Assembly: GCF_001642995.1 (NCBI RefSeq)
Contig: NZ_LOHS01000113.1
Span: forward strand, 1 to 64,000
DNA: 64,000 bases
Source of the DNA: Streptomyces jeddahensis
GTDB lineage: Bacteria; Actinomycetota; Actinomycetes; Streptomycetales; Streptomycetaceae
Direction of reading: 5' to 3'
Below the pieces are notes generated by a model. That model saw only the letters and a program-made list of their open reading frames with translations, searched no databases and was not told the DNA's origin. Positions 25,004 through 33,207 of the stretch are shown one piece after another. The position numbers and the translations under genes are program-made. Positions within the stretch are counted from its first letter, which is position 1; every line of letters starts with the position of its first letter.

Positions 25004-25009
25004 TAGGCT
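25004..25009 (+). promoter_or_regulatory. -10 box of trmI, predicted leaderless start
   Basis: TAGGCT ends 6 nt before the trmI ATG at 25016, with no ribosome binding site between. Confidence 0.5.
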
Positions 25010-25015
25010 GGTCAC

Positions 25016-25918
25016 ATGTCCGAACCGACCGGTGCCGCCCGCAGGCGCGGGCCCTTCAAGGTCGGGGACCAGGTACAGCTGACCGACCCCAAGGGCCGCC
25101 ACTACACGTTCACGCTCGAGGCGGGGAAGAACTTCCACACCCACAAGGGTTCCTTCCCGCATGACGAGCTGATCGGTGCTCCCGAGGGCAGCGTTGTCCG
25201 CACCACGGGGAACGTCGCCTATCTCGCGCTGCGCCCCCTGCTCCCCGACTACGTCCTGTCCATGCCCCGCGGCGCCGCCGTGGTCTACCCCAAGGACGCG
25301 GGGCAGATCCTGGCCTTCGCCGACATCTTCCCCGGCGCACGCGTCGTCGAGGCGGGCGTCGGCTCCGGCTCGCTCAGCAGCTTCCTGCTGCGCGCCGTCG
25401 GCGACCACGGCATGCTGCACAGCTACGAGCGCCGCGAGGACTTCGCCGAGATCGCCAAGCAGAACGTGGAGCGCTACTTCGGCGGACCGCACCCCGCCTG
25501 GCAGCTCACCGTCGGCGACCTCCAGGACAACCTGTCGGACACCGACGTCGACCGCGTCATCCTCGACATGCTCGCCCCCTGGGAGTGCCTCGAGGCCGTC
25601 TCCAAGGCACTCGTCCCCGGCGGCATCCTCTGCTGCTACGTGGCGACCACCACCCAGCTCGCCCGGACCGTCGAGTCCATCCGCGAGATCGGCTGCTTCA
25701 ACGAGCCGACCGCCTGGGAGACGATGATCCGCAACTGGCACATCGAGGGCCTCGCCGTCCGCCCCGACCACCGGATGATCGGCCACACCGGTTTCCTGCT
25801 CACCGCCCGCCGCCTCGCCGACGGCGTCGAGCCGCCCATGCGCCGCCGCCGCCCCGCCAAGGGCGCCTACGGCGAGGACTACGCCGGACCGAACGCCGAC
25901 GGAGGCACGTCCCGCTGA
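25016..25918 (+). CDS. trmI: tRNA (adenine-N1)-methyltransferase
   Basis: Makes 1-methyladenosine (position 58) in the T-loop of tRNAs using S-adenosylmethionine. The 300-residue protein has the N-terminal beta-barrel segment (about 10-95), then a class I methyltransferase fold with VVEAGVGSGSLS as the SAM-binding motif I (about 110-121), and DRVILDMLAPWECLEAV as motif IV. The C-terminal 30 residues are basic and then acidic/Gly-rich. In actinobacteria trmI commonly lies close to the arc gene, as here. A good hairpin terminator follows. Confidence 0.95.
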   Translation: MSEPTGAARRRGPFKVGDQVQLTDPKGRHYTFTLEAGKNFHTHKGSFPHDELIGAPEGSVVRTTGNVAYLALRPLLPDYVLSMPRGAAVVYPKDAGQILAFADIFPGARVVEAGVGSGSLSSFLLRAVGDHGMLHSYERREDFAEIAKQNVERYFGGPHPAWQLTVGDLQDNLSDTDVDRVILDMLAPWECLEAVSKALVPGGILCCYVATTTQLARTVESIREIGCFNEPTAWETMIRNWHIEGLAVRPDHRMIGHTGFLLTARRLADGVEPPMRRRRPAKGAYGEDYAGPNADGGTSR

Positions 25919-25945
25919 CGCGCGGGCCGTCGAACCGCACGAGGA

Positions 25946-25979
25946 AAGGGCCGCCGCATCGACACCGCCGGCGGCCCTT
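25946..25979 (+). terminator. Terminator of trmI
   Basis: AAGGGCCGCCG (25946-25956) pairs with CGGCGGCCCTT (25969-25979), an 11-bp perfect stem on a 12-nt loop. Confidence 0.8.
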
Positions 25980-26119
25980 CGCCGGTCCCCTCCTCCTCGC
26001 CCGCGAGCGCCTGCACCGAGTGACCCCGCCCGCCCGCTTCACGACGGGGCGCGAGGCACTCTCCCGCACCGAACCATGCCCAACACGGCGACGCGCGCCG
26101 CATGAAGCGCGGCGCGCTC

Positions 26120-26197
26120 ATGAAGAAGAGCCGCCAAGAACGGCCGTGAGGAAAAGCCGCCAAGAAGAGCTGTGAGGACGAGCCGCGAAGAAGAGCC
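26120..26197 (+). repeat. 26-bp tandem repeat with chained mini reading frames
   Basis: Three copies of a 26-bp unit start at about 26120, 26146 and 26172. In each, ATG or GTG begins a frame reading (M/V)-(K/R)-x-S-R-(Q/E)-E. The first two end in a TGA that overlaps the next GTG (GTGA at 26146-26149 and 26172-26175). Confidence 0.6.
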
Positions 26198-26394
26198 CAC
26201 ACGTCGGCCCGCCCACGGCACCTCAACGACCCGGCCGCTCCCTCCGGTTCCGCACAGCACCGGGAACTCGTCCGCGGCGCCCCTTCCTTGACGTACCGGC
26301 AGCTCCACAGGACCCCGCCGTTCCGCCTCAGTGTGAGGTATGGCACCATGCTGGCCACCCCCCACCGGCACAGCCCTCACAGGAGACGCTCCTA

Positions 26395-26964
26395 GTGCAG
26401 CAATCCGCCGTCCCGGAACTGGCACACACCCAAACCAGCCCGATCCACTGGGTGGCCACCGCCACCGCCCTCGCCGCCGTCGTCGCGTGCTCGTCCTTCT
26501 TCCAGTCCGAAGCCGCCACCGCGGCCCAGCCGGAAACCCGTCACCGCGCAGTCGCCGGTGCCCCGGACCTGGCCGCCGTCGACTTCGGCCTCAACTGCGG
26601 CTCCGCCAAGACCGTGGTGCAGAAGAAGGCCTCCGGGGACCTCGACGGCGACGGCAGACCCGAGACCGTCGCCGTGGTGCGCTGCGACGCCGGTTCGGGC
26701 ACCCCGCCCAACGGCGTCTACGTGATCACGCAGCCCACCGACGCGGACGCCGATCCCCGCGTCGTGGCCACACTCGTCGCCCCCAAGGACGGCCTCACCG
26801 TCTCCGACCTCGCCGTCGAGCACGGATCCGTCACCGCAACCCTGCTCGGCTACTCGTCGCCCGACGTCCCCAGTTGCTGCCCCGACCTGCAGGAGCGGGC
26901 CAAGTGGCAGTGGAAGAACGGCACGTTCGTCCGCTCCACACCCGCCGGGGCACTCGGCGTCTGA
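26395..26964 (+). CDS. Secreted or membrane-anchored hypothetical protein
   Basis: Unrecognised protein of 189 residues. A hydrophobic segment (about 18-34, WVATATALAAVVACSSFF) suggests a signal peptide or signal anchor, ending near the Ala-rich EAATAAQ. The mature part contains GDLDGDGRPETVAVVRC (about 80-96), a DxDxDG loop like those of FG-GAP/VCBS repeats that can bind calcium. A CCPDLQERAKWQWKNGTFV C-terminal segment follows, and its cysteines could form disulfides outside the cell. Start is GTG after GGAGACGCTCCTA. It is flanked by a tandem repeat upstream and a strong terminator downstream. Confidence 0.75.
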   Translation: MQQSAVPELAHTQTSPIHWVATATALAAVVACSSFFQSEAATAAQPETRHRAVAGAPDLAAVDFGLNCGSAKTVVQKKASGDLDGDGRPETVAVVRCDAGSGTPPNGVYVITQPTDADADPRVVATLVAPKDGLTVSDLAVEHGSVTATLLGYSSPDVPSCCPDLQERAKWQWKNGTFVRSTPAGALGV

Positions 26965-27120
26965 CACGCTGCGGCGCACAGCAGAGCACCACGGCCCCAC
27001 AGCGGCCCCGCCGTCGACACACACAGTGGTCCGGCCGGCCGCACACAGCACCAGCAGCGCAGCAGCACCGGTACCAGCACCAGCACCAGCAAAGAAAATG
27101 TGACGCATCAGACACAGCAA

Positions 27121-27155
27121 AGGGGCCCGGGCGGCGACACCCCGCCCGGGCCCCT
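27121..27155. terminator. Bidirectional terminator between the secreted protein and ferredoxin genes
   Basis: A perfect 14-bp stem (27121-27134 with 27142-27155) on a 7-nt loop, followed by GCTTT. It lies between convergent genes. Confidence 0.88.
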
Positions 27156-27183
27156 GCTTTCATGGCGCTGCGCAGCAGCGCCG

Positions 27184-27489
27184 TCACTCAACGTTCGGGC
27201 CGTACACCTCGACCTTGTCCGAAATGCGACGTACATGAATGCACTCGCCCGGGCACTCCTTGGCCGAGTCGGTCACATCCCGCAGAAGCGTCAGCGGAAC
27301 GGGCGTTGTGGCCCCCGGAGCCTGCAGAAGCTCGTCGGCAGGGCTCTTCACATAGGCCAGACCGTCGATGTCCAGCTCGAAGACCTCCGGCGCATACTGC
27401 GCGCAGATCCCGTCGCCGGTGCAGAGGTCCTGGTCGATCCAGACCTCCAGAGCGTCACTGCCGGCGTCGGCCTCGTGCTGCACGGTCAT
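27184..27489 (-). CDS. Single-cluster ferredoxin
   Basis: Small iron-sulfur electron carrier of about 101 residues. The cysteines CTGDGIC near residue 25 and CPGEC near 85 fit a single 3Fe-4S or 4Fe-4S cluster of the kind that feeds P450s and other oxidoreductases. The ATG at 27489 is preferred because AGGAGAT lies directly upstream; an ATG at 27501 is also possible. It is divergent from arc. A ferredoxin in this position is common in Streptomyces, but its redox partner is unknown. Confidence 0.88.
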   Translation of the reverse strand: MTVQHEADAGSDALEVWIDQDLCTGDGICAQYAPEVFELDIDGLAYVKSPADELLQAPGATTPVPLTLLRDVTDSAKECPGECIHVRRISDKVEVYGPNVE

Positions 27490-27746
27490 ATCTCCTGCCA
27501 TTTCCCTTCGTCGAGATCACCGGCCCTGCGAGCAAGTCGGCCCAGGTCTGACGGGTGTTGAACGCTCCGACGATACAACCGCCCGCTTCCCCATGTTTGT
27601 GGGTGGGTATCCCCCTGGCGTGAAGGGCAGCGCAAGGGTGAAGATCGGACACACCCCGACCGTCTTTGTGATCTAGGGGTTTCAATCGACACCCACCCAG
27701 GTAGGGTCTGGAAGCGTCCAGCTCCCTTTCGGAGGAGGTGAGGACC

Positions 27747-29513
27747 GTGGCAGCCCACGACGACGACATCAACCGCGGCATCCGCCCGGGTCGAGGGTCC
27801 GACGACCCTGCCGGTCAGATTGCCTATCTCGAGCAGGAAATCGCCGTCCTGCGCCGCAAGCTCGCCGACTCTCCGCGCCATACGAGGATTCTCGAAGAGC
27901 GGATCGTCGAGCTGCAGACCAACCTGGCCGGCGTGTCCGCACAGAACGAGCGGCTCGCGAACACGCTCCGTGAGGCCCGAGACCAGATCGTGGCCCTCAA
28001 GGAGGAGGTCGACCGGCTCGCACAGCCGCCGGCCGGCTTCGGTGTCTTCCTCACGGCGAACGAGGACGGCACCGCTGACATCTTCACCGGGGGCCGCAAG
28101 CTCCGGGTGAACGTCAGCCCCAGCGTCGAGCTCGACGAGCTCCGGCGCGGCCAGGAAGTAATGCTCAACGAAGCGCTCAACGTGGTCGAGGCCATGGAGT
28201 TCGAGCGGATCGGGGAAATCGTCACCCTCAAGGAGATCCTCGAGGACGGCGAGCGCGCCCTCGTGCTCGGGCACACCGACGAGGAACGGGTGGTCCGGCT
28301 CGCCGAGCCACTGCTGGACGTGACCATCCGCCCCGGCGACGCCCTGCTGCTCGAACCCCGCTCCGGCTACGTCTTCGAGGTCGTGCCCAAGAGCGAGGTC
28401 GAAGAGCTCGTCCTCGAAGAAGTCCCCGACATCAGCTACGACAAGATCGGTGGCCTCGGCAACCAGATCGAGATGATCCGCGACGCCGTCGAGCTGCCCT
28501 ACCTCTACCCCGACCTCTTCAAGGAGCACGAGCTGCGCCCGCCCAAGGGCGTCCTGCTCTACGGCCCGCCCGGCTGCGGCAAAACCCTGATCGCGAAGGC
28601 CGTCGCCAACTCCCTTGCCAAGAAGGTCGCCGAGGTGACCGGCCAGCCCGCCGGGAAGTCGTACTTCCTGAACATCAAGGGCCCCGAGCTCCTCAACAAG
28701 TACGTCGGCGAGACCGAGCGCCACATCCGCCTGGTCTTCCAGCGAGCACGTGAGAAGGCCAGCGAGGGCACCCCCGTCATCGTCTTCTTCGACGAGATGG
28801 AGTCCCTCTTCCGCACCCGAGGCTCCGGCGTCAGCTCGGACGTGGAGAACACCATCGTCCCCCAGCTGCTCGCCGAGATCGACGGCGTGGAAGGCCTCGA
28901 GAACGTCATCGTCATCGGCGCCTCCAACCGCGAAGACATGATCGACCCCGCGATCCTGCGCCCCGGGCGCCTGGACGTGAAGATCAAGATCGAGCGGCCG
29001 GACGCCGAGGCGGCGAAGGACATCTTCGCCAAGTACCTGACCGAACGGCTCCCGCTGCACGCCGACGACCTGGCCGAACACGGTCATGACAAGGTCGCCA
29101 CCGTGCAGGGCATGATCCAGTCCGTCGTCGAGCAGATGTACGCCGAATCCGAGGAAAACCGCTTCCTCGAGGTCACGTACGCCAACGGCGACAAGGAAGT
29201 CCTCTACTTCAAGGACTTCAACTCCGGCGCCATGATCGAAAACATCGTCGGACGCGCCAAGAAGATGGCCATCAAGGCCTTCCTCGAAGCCAACCAGAAG
29301 GGCCTTCGCGTCTCCCACCTCCTCCAGGCCTGCGTGGACGAGTTCAAGGAGAACGAAGACCTGCCCAACACCACAAACCCGGACGACTGGGCACGCATCT
29401 CCGGAAAGAAGGGCGAACGGATCGTCTACATCCGCACTCTCGTCACCGGAAAGCAGGGCGCAGACACCGGACGCTCCATCGACACGGTGGCAAACACCGG
29501 TCAGTACCTGTAA
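27747..29513 (+). CDS. arc: Proteasome-associated AAA ATPase (ARC/Mpa)
   Basis: Hexameric ATPase that binds pupylated proteins, unfolds them and feeds them to the 20S proteasome. The 588-residue protein has an N-terminal coiled coil (about 20-75) that binds Pup, two OB folds (about 80-225), and an AAA domain with Walker A GPPGCGKT (near 273-280) and Walker B IVFFDE (near 346-351). It ends in TGQYL; the penultimate-tyrosine tail opens the proteasome gate in Mpa. The GTG at 27747 follows GGAGGAGGTGAGG. It ends in a hairpin, so dop likely has its own promoter. Confidence 0.97.
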   Translation: MAAHDDDINRGIRPGRGSDDPAGQIAYLEQEIAVLRRKLADSPRHTRILEERIVELQTNLAGVSAQNERLANTLREARDQIVALKEEVDRLAQPPAGFGVFLTANEDGTADIFTGGRKLRVNVSPSVELDELRRGQEVMLNEALNVVEAMEFERIGEIVTLKEILEDGERALVLGHTDEERVVRLAEPLLDVTIRPGDALLLEPRSGYVFEVVPKSEVEELVLEEVPDISYDKIGGLGNQIEMIRDAVELPYLYPDLFKEHELRPPKGVLLYGPPGCGKTLIAKAVANSLAKKVAEVTGQPAGKSYFLNIKGPELLNKYVGETERHIRLVFQRAREKASEGTPVIVFFDEMESLFRTRGSGVSSDVENTIVPQLLAEIDGVEGLENVIVIGASNREDMIDPAILRPGRLDVKIKIERPDAEAAKDIFAKYLTERLPLHADDLAEHGHDKVATVQGMIQSVVEQMYAESEENRFLEVTYANGDKEVLYFKDFNSGAMIENIVGRAKKMAIKAFLEANQKGLRVSHLLQACVDEFKENEDLPNTTNPDDWARISGKKGERIVYIRTLVTGKQGADTGRSIDTVANTGQYL

Positions 29514-29522
29514 AAGACAGGA

Positions 29523-29557
29523 CGGCTGCGGGTGTCCTCCACAGGAACCCGCAGCCG
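29523..29557 (+). terminator. Terminator of arc
   Basis: CGGCTGCGGGT (29523-29533) pairs with ACCCGCAGCCG (29547-29557), followed by ACTGCTTTCTT. Confidence 0.8.
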
Positions 29558-29781
29558 ACTGCTTTCTTGATACTGACAGACCGCACACAGCTCCTCACCC
29601 GTGTCGACACCCGAGCGAGAGCAAAGACGAAAATGATCTCCCCACCAGCGCAAAGGCGTTCTAGGCTCGTCGGTACCGCCGAGTCGCGCAGTGCGGGGAC
29701 GGGCACCGCACACGCACCGGAGCACCAGCGGTACTTGAGCGCCGCCCCCGACCGAGGGCGCCGCCGGGCAAGGAGGGCCGC

Positions 29782-31293
29782 ATGACCGTACGGCGAGTAA
29801 TGGGCATCGAGACGGAGTACGGAATCTCCGTCCCCGGCCACCCCAACGCCAATGCCATGCTCACCTCGTCCCAGATCGTCAACGCATACGCCGCGGCGAT
29901 GCACCGGGCGCGCCGCGCCCGCTGGGACTTCGAAGAGGAGAACCCGCTGCGCGACGCGCGAGGCTTCGACCTCGCCCGCGAGGCCGCCGACGCCAGCCAG
30001 CTCACCGACGAGGACATCGGCCTCGCCAACGTCATCCTCACCAACGGGGCACGCCTCTACGTCGACCACGCACACCCCGAATACAGCGCCCCCGAAGTCA
30101 CCAACCCCCTCGACGCCGTCCTCTGGGACAAGGCCGGCGAACGCATCATGGCCGAGGCCGCCGAGCGCGCAGCACAGCTCCCCGGCGCCCAGCCCATCCA
30201 CCTCTACAAGAACAACACCGACAACAAGGGCGCGTCCTACGGCACGCACGAGAACTACCTGATGAAGCGGGAAACCCCCTTCTCGGACATCGTGCGCCAC
30301 CTCACCCCGTTCTTCGTCTCCCGCCAGGTCGTCACCGGCGCCGGCCGCGTCGGCATCGGCCAGGACGGCCACGAACACGGCTTCCAGATCAGCCAGCGAG
30401 CCGACTACTTCGAAGTCGAAGTAGGCCTCGAAACCACCCTCAAACGGCCCATCATCAACACCCGCGACGAACCCCACGCCGACGCGGAGAAATACCGCAG
30501 GCTCCACGTCATCATCGGAGACGCCAACCTCTCCGAGATCTCCACCTACCTGAAACTGGGCACGACCGCACTGGTCCTCTCCATGATCGAAGACGGCTTC
30601 ATCGCCGTCGACCTCGCCGTCGACCAGCCCGTACGCACCCTCCACCAGGTCTCCCACGACCCCACACTCCAGCGCCTCGTCACCCTCCGCAGCGGCCGCA
30701 CACTCACCGCGGTCCAGCTCCAGATGGAGTACTACGAGCTCGCCCGCAAATACGTCGAAGAACGCTTCGGCGCCGACGCCGACGACCAGACCAAAGACGT
30801 CCTCACCCGCTGGGAAGACGTCCTCAACCGCCTGGAACACGACCCCATGAGCCTCTCCGGCGAACTCGACTGGGTCGCCAAACGAGAACTCATGGAAGGC
30901 TACCGACGCCGCGACAACCTCGACTGGGACGCGGCACGCCTGCAGCTCATCGACCTCCAGTACGCCGACGTACGCCCCGAGAAGGGCCTCTACAACCGTC
31001 TCGTCGCCCGCGGCAAGATGAAGCGGCTCCTCGACGAGGAGGCCGTCGAACGGGCCGAGGCGAAGCCACCGGAGGACACGCGCGCGTACTTCCGCGGCCG
31101 CTGCCTCGAGCAGTACGCCGACGACGTCGCCGCCGCCTCCTGGGACTCCGTGATCTTCGACCTCCCGGGCCGGGACTCGCTCCAGCGCGTACCCACCCTG
31201 GAGCCGCTTCGCGGAACGCGTAATCACGTCAAGGAGCTGCTCGACCGGTGCCGCACGGCGGAGGATCTGGTCAGGGTCCTCTCCGGCGGCTGA
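29782..31293 (+). CDS. dop: Pup deamidase/depupylase
   Basis: Dop converts the C-terminal Gln of Pup to Glu and also removes Pup from substrates, using an ATP-dependent glutamine-synthetase-like fold. The 503-residue protein starts MTVRRVMGIETEYGIS, with the magnesium-binding Glu-Thr-Glu near the N-terminus. It contains LYKNNTDNKGASYGTHENYL and RPIINTRDEPHADAEKYRRLH, blocks shared with PafA. The insert near residue 45-75 (HRARRARWDFEEENPLRDAR) corresponds to the Dop loop, which PafA lacks, and this separates the two. It lies directly upstream of pup, which needs this activity because it ends in GGQ. Confidence 0.97.
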   Translation: MTVRRVMGIETEYGISVPGHPNANAMLTSSQIVNAYAAAMHRARRARWDFEEENPLRDARGFDLAREAADASQLTDEDIGLANVILTNGARLYVDHAHPEYSAPEVTNPLDAVLWDKAGERIMAEAAERAAQLPGAQPIHLYKNNTDNKGASYGTHENYLMKRETPFSDIVRHLTPFFVSRQVVTGAGRVGIGQDGHEHGFQISQRADYFEVEVGLETTLKRPIINTRDEPHADAEKYRRLHVIIGDANLSEISTYLKLGTTALVLSMIEDGFIAVDLAVDQPVRTLHQVSHDPTLQRLVTLRSGRTLTAVQLQMEYYELARKYVEERFGADADDQTKDVLTRWEDVLNRLEHDPMSLSGELDWVAKRELMEGYRRRDNLDWDAARLQLIDLQYADVRPEKGLYNRLVARGKMKRLLDEEAVERAEAKPPEDTRAYFRGRCLEQYADDVAAASWDSVIFDLPGRDSLQRVPTLEPLRGTRNHVKELLDRCRTAEDLVRVLSGG

Positions 31294-31378
31294 CCGACTG
31301 ACCACGCGCCGGCAGCCCAGTCCGGGCTACCGGGGCTGAAAAGGACTGCGTCCGGGAATCATCGAGGTGGTCCCCGGA

Positions 31379-31391
31379 CGTTGTAACAACG
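31379..31391. promoter_or_regulatory. Palindrome in the dop-pup intergenic region
   Basis: CGTTGTAACAACG is a near-perfect 13-bp palindrome lying about 85 bp upstream of pup. It could be an operator; no regulator is assigned. Confidence 0.35.
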
Positions 31392-31403
31392 GCGGGGCCG
31401 ATG

Positions 31404-31427
31404 TCAGACCCTGCTTGTAGGGTCTGA
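31404..31427 (+). terminator. Hairpin between dop and pup
   Basis: TCAGACCCT (31404-31412) pairs with AGGGTCTGA (31419-31427). It may attenuate read-through from dop or mark the 5' end of a processed pup transcript. Confidence 0.55.
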
Positions 31428-31475
31428 TCTTGACCGATCGAAACCGAGTCGGGCGAATCGAGCGGGGTGAGGGAT

Positions 31476-31694
31476 ATGGCGACCAAGGACACCGGCGGCG
31501 GCCAGCAGAAGGCGACGCGCTCCACGGAAGAGGTCGAGGAGCAGGCGCAGGACGCGCAGGCTTCGGAGGACCTCAAGGAGCGGCAGGAGAAGCTCAGCGA
31601 CGACGTGGACTCAGTTCTCGACGAAATCGATGATGTGCTCGAAGAGAATGCTGAGGATTTCGTGAGGTCCTTCGTGCAAAAAGGCGGCCAGTAG
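31476..31694 (+). CDS. pup: Prokaryotic ubiquitin-like protein Pup
   Basis: The 72-residue protein tag that PafA attaches through its C-terminus to lysines of target proteins, marking them for the proteasome. It is rich in Glu, Asp and Gln and largely disordered. The coiled-coil-forming region (about 30-60, DLKERQEKLSDDVDSVLDEI) binds the ARC coiled coil. It ends FVQKGGQ, so it is the Gln form that Dop must deamidate. The ATG at 31476 follows GGTGAGGG and matches known Pup starts (MATKDTGGGQQ). Confidence 0.98.
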   Translation: MATKDTGGGQQKATRSTEEVEEQAQDAQASEDLKERQEKLSDDVDSVLDEIDDVLEENAEDFVRSFVQKGGQ

Positions 31695-31723
31695 AGCCTT
31701 TTGACCTTCGAATCAAAGGTTGA

Positions 31724-32335
31724 GTGGGGGCGGCCGAAGAAGTGTCCGAAGAACCGGGGATGAAACGCTGCTCGCGGTGTAGCGAGAGCAAGCCGCGGGC
31801 AGCGTTCGCCAGTAACAAATCCATGGGTGATGGTCTCCAGGTGTACTGCCGGGAGTGCTCCGCGGAGTATTACCGGCAGCGTCAAGAGGCCAAGGGCAAG
31901 ACGGTCCGGCCTAAGGTGTCGGTTCCTGAAGGGTTCAAGCGCTGCCCGCAATGTGGTGAGGTGAGGCCGCATGATCAGTGGGAGCGCAACAAGTCTTCGT
32001 CTGATGGCTGGGCAAGCTACTGCCGCGAGTGCCGCGCGCAGCGAAATCGCGTGAGCTACTTCAAGCGTAAGTACGGCTTGACGCCGGACGAGTTGGAGGG
32101 CTTGATCGCTGGGCAGGGCGGGGTGTGCGTGATCTGTTTGTCGGCTCGGCCCGAACATGTGGATCACTGCCATGAGACGGGTAGGGTCCGTGGCGTACTG
32201 TGCTTCAGCTGCAACGCGGCTCTTGGACAGCTCAAGGATCAACCGGACGCCATGAGGCGGGCCGCTGCTTATGTGGAAGGGAACCCGTGGAAGCCAACAC
32301 TCGTAGCACCGGGCGTCTACCAGCTGCCTTCCTGA
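31724..32335 (+). CDS. Endonuclease VII-like HNH/zinc-finger protein
   Basis: Protein of about 203 residues in the recombination endonuclease VII family. Two similar N-terminal zinc modules, CSRC...CREC (about 15-45) and CPQC...CREC (about 68-102), precede the nuclease domain. That domain contains CVIC...VDHCHETGRVRGVLCFSCN (about 138-168), the endonuclease VII His-Cys signature with Zn cysteines and the catalytic His region. It lies between pup and prcB and overlaps prcB by 49 nt. The start is uncertain: GTG 31724, GTG 31742 or ATG 31760, the last directly before MKRCSRC. Codon third positions look less GC-biased than in upstream genes. Its role in the proteasome locus is unknown. Confidence 0.85.
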   Translation: MGAAEEVSEEPGMKRCSRCSESKPRAAFASNKSMGDGLQVYCRECSAEYYRQRQEAKGKTVRPKVSVPEGFKRCPQCGEVRPHDQWERNKSSSDGWASYCRECRAQRNRVSYFKRKYGLTPDELEGLIAGQGGVCVICLSARPEHVDHCHETGRVRGVLCFSCNAALGQLKDQPDAMRRAAAYVEGNPWKPTLVAPGVYQLPS

Positions 32336-33132
32336 CGCCTGGGTCCTCGTCCTTCATGGACTTCCTGGCAGAGCACCAGCCGGAGCTGCTGCCGGGCAAG
32401 CGGTCACTGCCGCCCGTGCAGGGTGTCATCGAGGCGCCGCACGGCACGACGATCGTCGCTGTGTCGTTCCCCGGTGGTGTGGTGCTCGCCGGTGACCGGC
32501 GGGCGACGATGGGTAATGTGATCGCGCAGCGGGACATCGAGAAGGTGTTCCCGGCTGATGAGTACTCGGCGGTGGGTATCGCCGGTACGGCCGGTCTGGC
32601 CGTGGAGATGGTGAAGCTGTTCCAGCTGGAGCTGGAGCACTTCGAGAAGGTGGAGGGGACGCAGCTCTCGCTGGAGGGCAAGGCGAACCGGCTGTCCACG
32701 ATGATCCGTTCCAACCTGGGTATGGCCATGCAGGGGCTGGCGGTGGTGCCGCTCTTCGCGGGGTATGACGTGGACCGCGAGAAGGGGCGGATCTTCTCGT
32801 ACGACGTGACGGGTGGTCGTTCCGAGGAGCATGGCTTTGCGGCGACGGGTTCGGGTTCGCTCTTTGCGCGTGGGGCGATGAAGAAGCTGTACCGCGAGGA
32901 TCTGACCGAGGAGCAGGCCACGACGCTTGTGGTGCAGGCTCTGTACGACGCGGCTGATGACGACTCGGCGACCGGTGGTCCGGATGTTGCTCGCCGTATT
33001 TATCCGATTGTTACCGTGATCACCGATGAGGGGTTCCGGAAGCTGACCGACGATGAGTCCTCTCAGATTGCGCGGTCGATCCTGGATCGGCGTCTGGAGC
33101 AGCCTGACGGTCCGCGGGCCGCTCTTCTTTGA
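32287..33132 (+). CDS. prcB: Proteasome beta subunit
   Basis: Catalytic subunit of the 20S core particle. The 281-residue precursor carries a 53-residue propeptide ending in APHG; self-cleavage exposes the catalytic Thr54 (TTIVAVSF). Other active-site features are the GDRRATMG stretch and the lysine in the EKVF segment. The GTG at 32287 follows GGAAGGGAACCC and gives the same length as S. coelicolor PrcB. The start lies within the end of the endonuclease VII-like gene, so the two are co-transcribed and perhaps coupled in translation. prcA follows after 75 bp. Confidence 0.97.
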   Translation: MEANTRSTGRLPAAFLTPGSSSFMDFLAEHQPELLPGKRSLPPVQGVIEAPHGTTIVAVSFPGGVVLAGDRRATMGNVIAQRDIEKVFPADEYSAVGIAGTAGLAVEMVKLFQLELEHFEKVEGTQLSLEGKANRLSTMIRSNLGMAMQGLAVVPLFAGYDVDREKGRIFSYDVTGGRSEEHGFAATGSGSLFARGAMKKLYREDLTEEQATTLVVQALYDAADDDSATGGPDVARRIYPIVTVITDEGFRKLTDDESSQIARSILDRRLEQPDGPRAALL

Positions 33133-33207
33133 TCCGTGTCTGTCGGATCCGTTTGCGGGTCCTTTGCGTGACTGACAGAACCTCTGACAGAAAGGGACGG
33201 ACTGCCG

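Larger units (their letters stand above)
25919..26394. other. Intergenic region with terminator and 26-bp tandem repeat
   Basis: No credible gene. It contains the trmI terminator, a 26-bp tandem repeat (26120-26197) and the upstream region of the secreted-protein gene. Confidence 0.5.
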
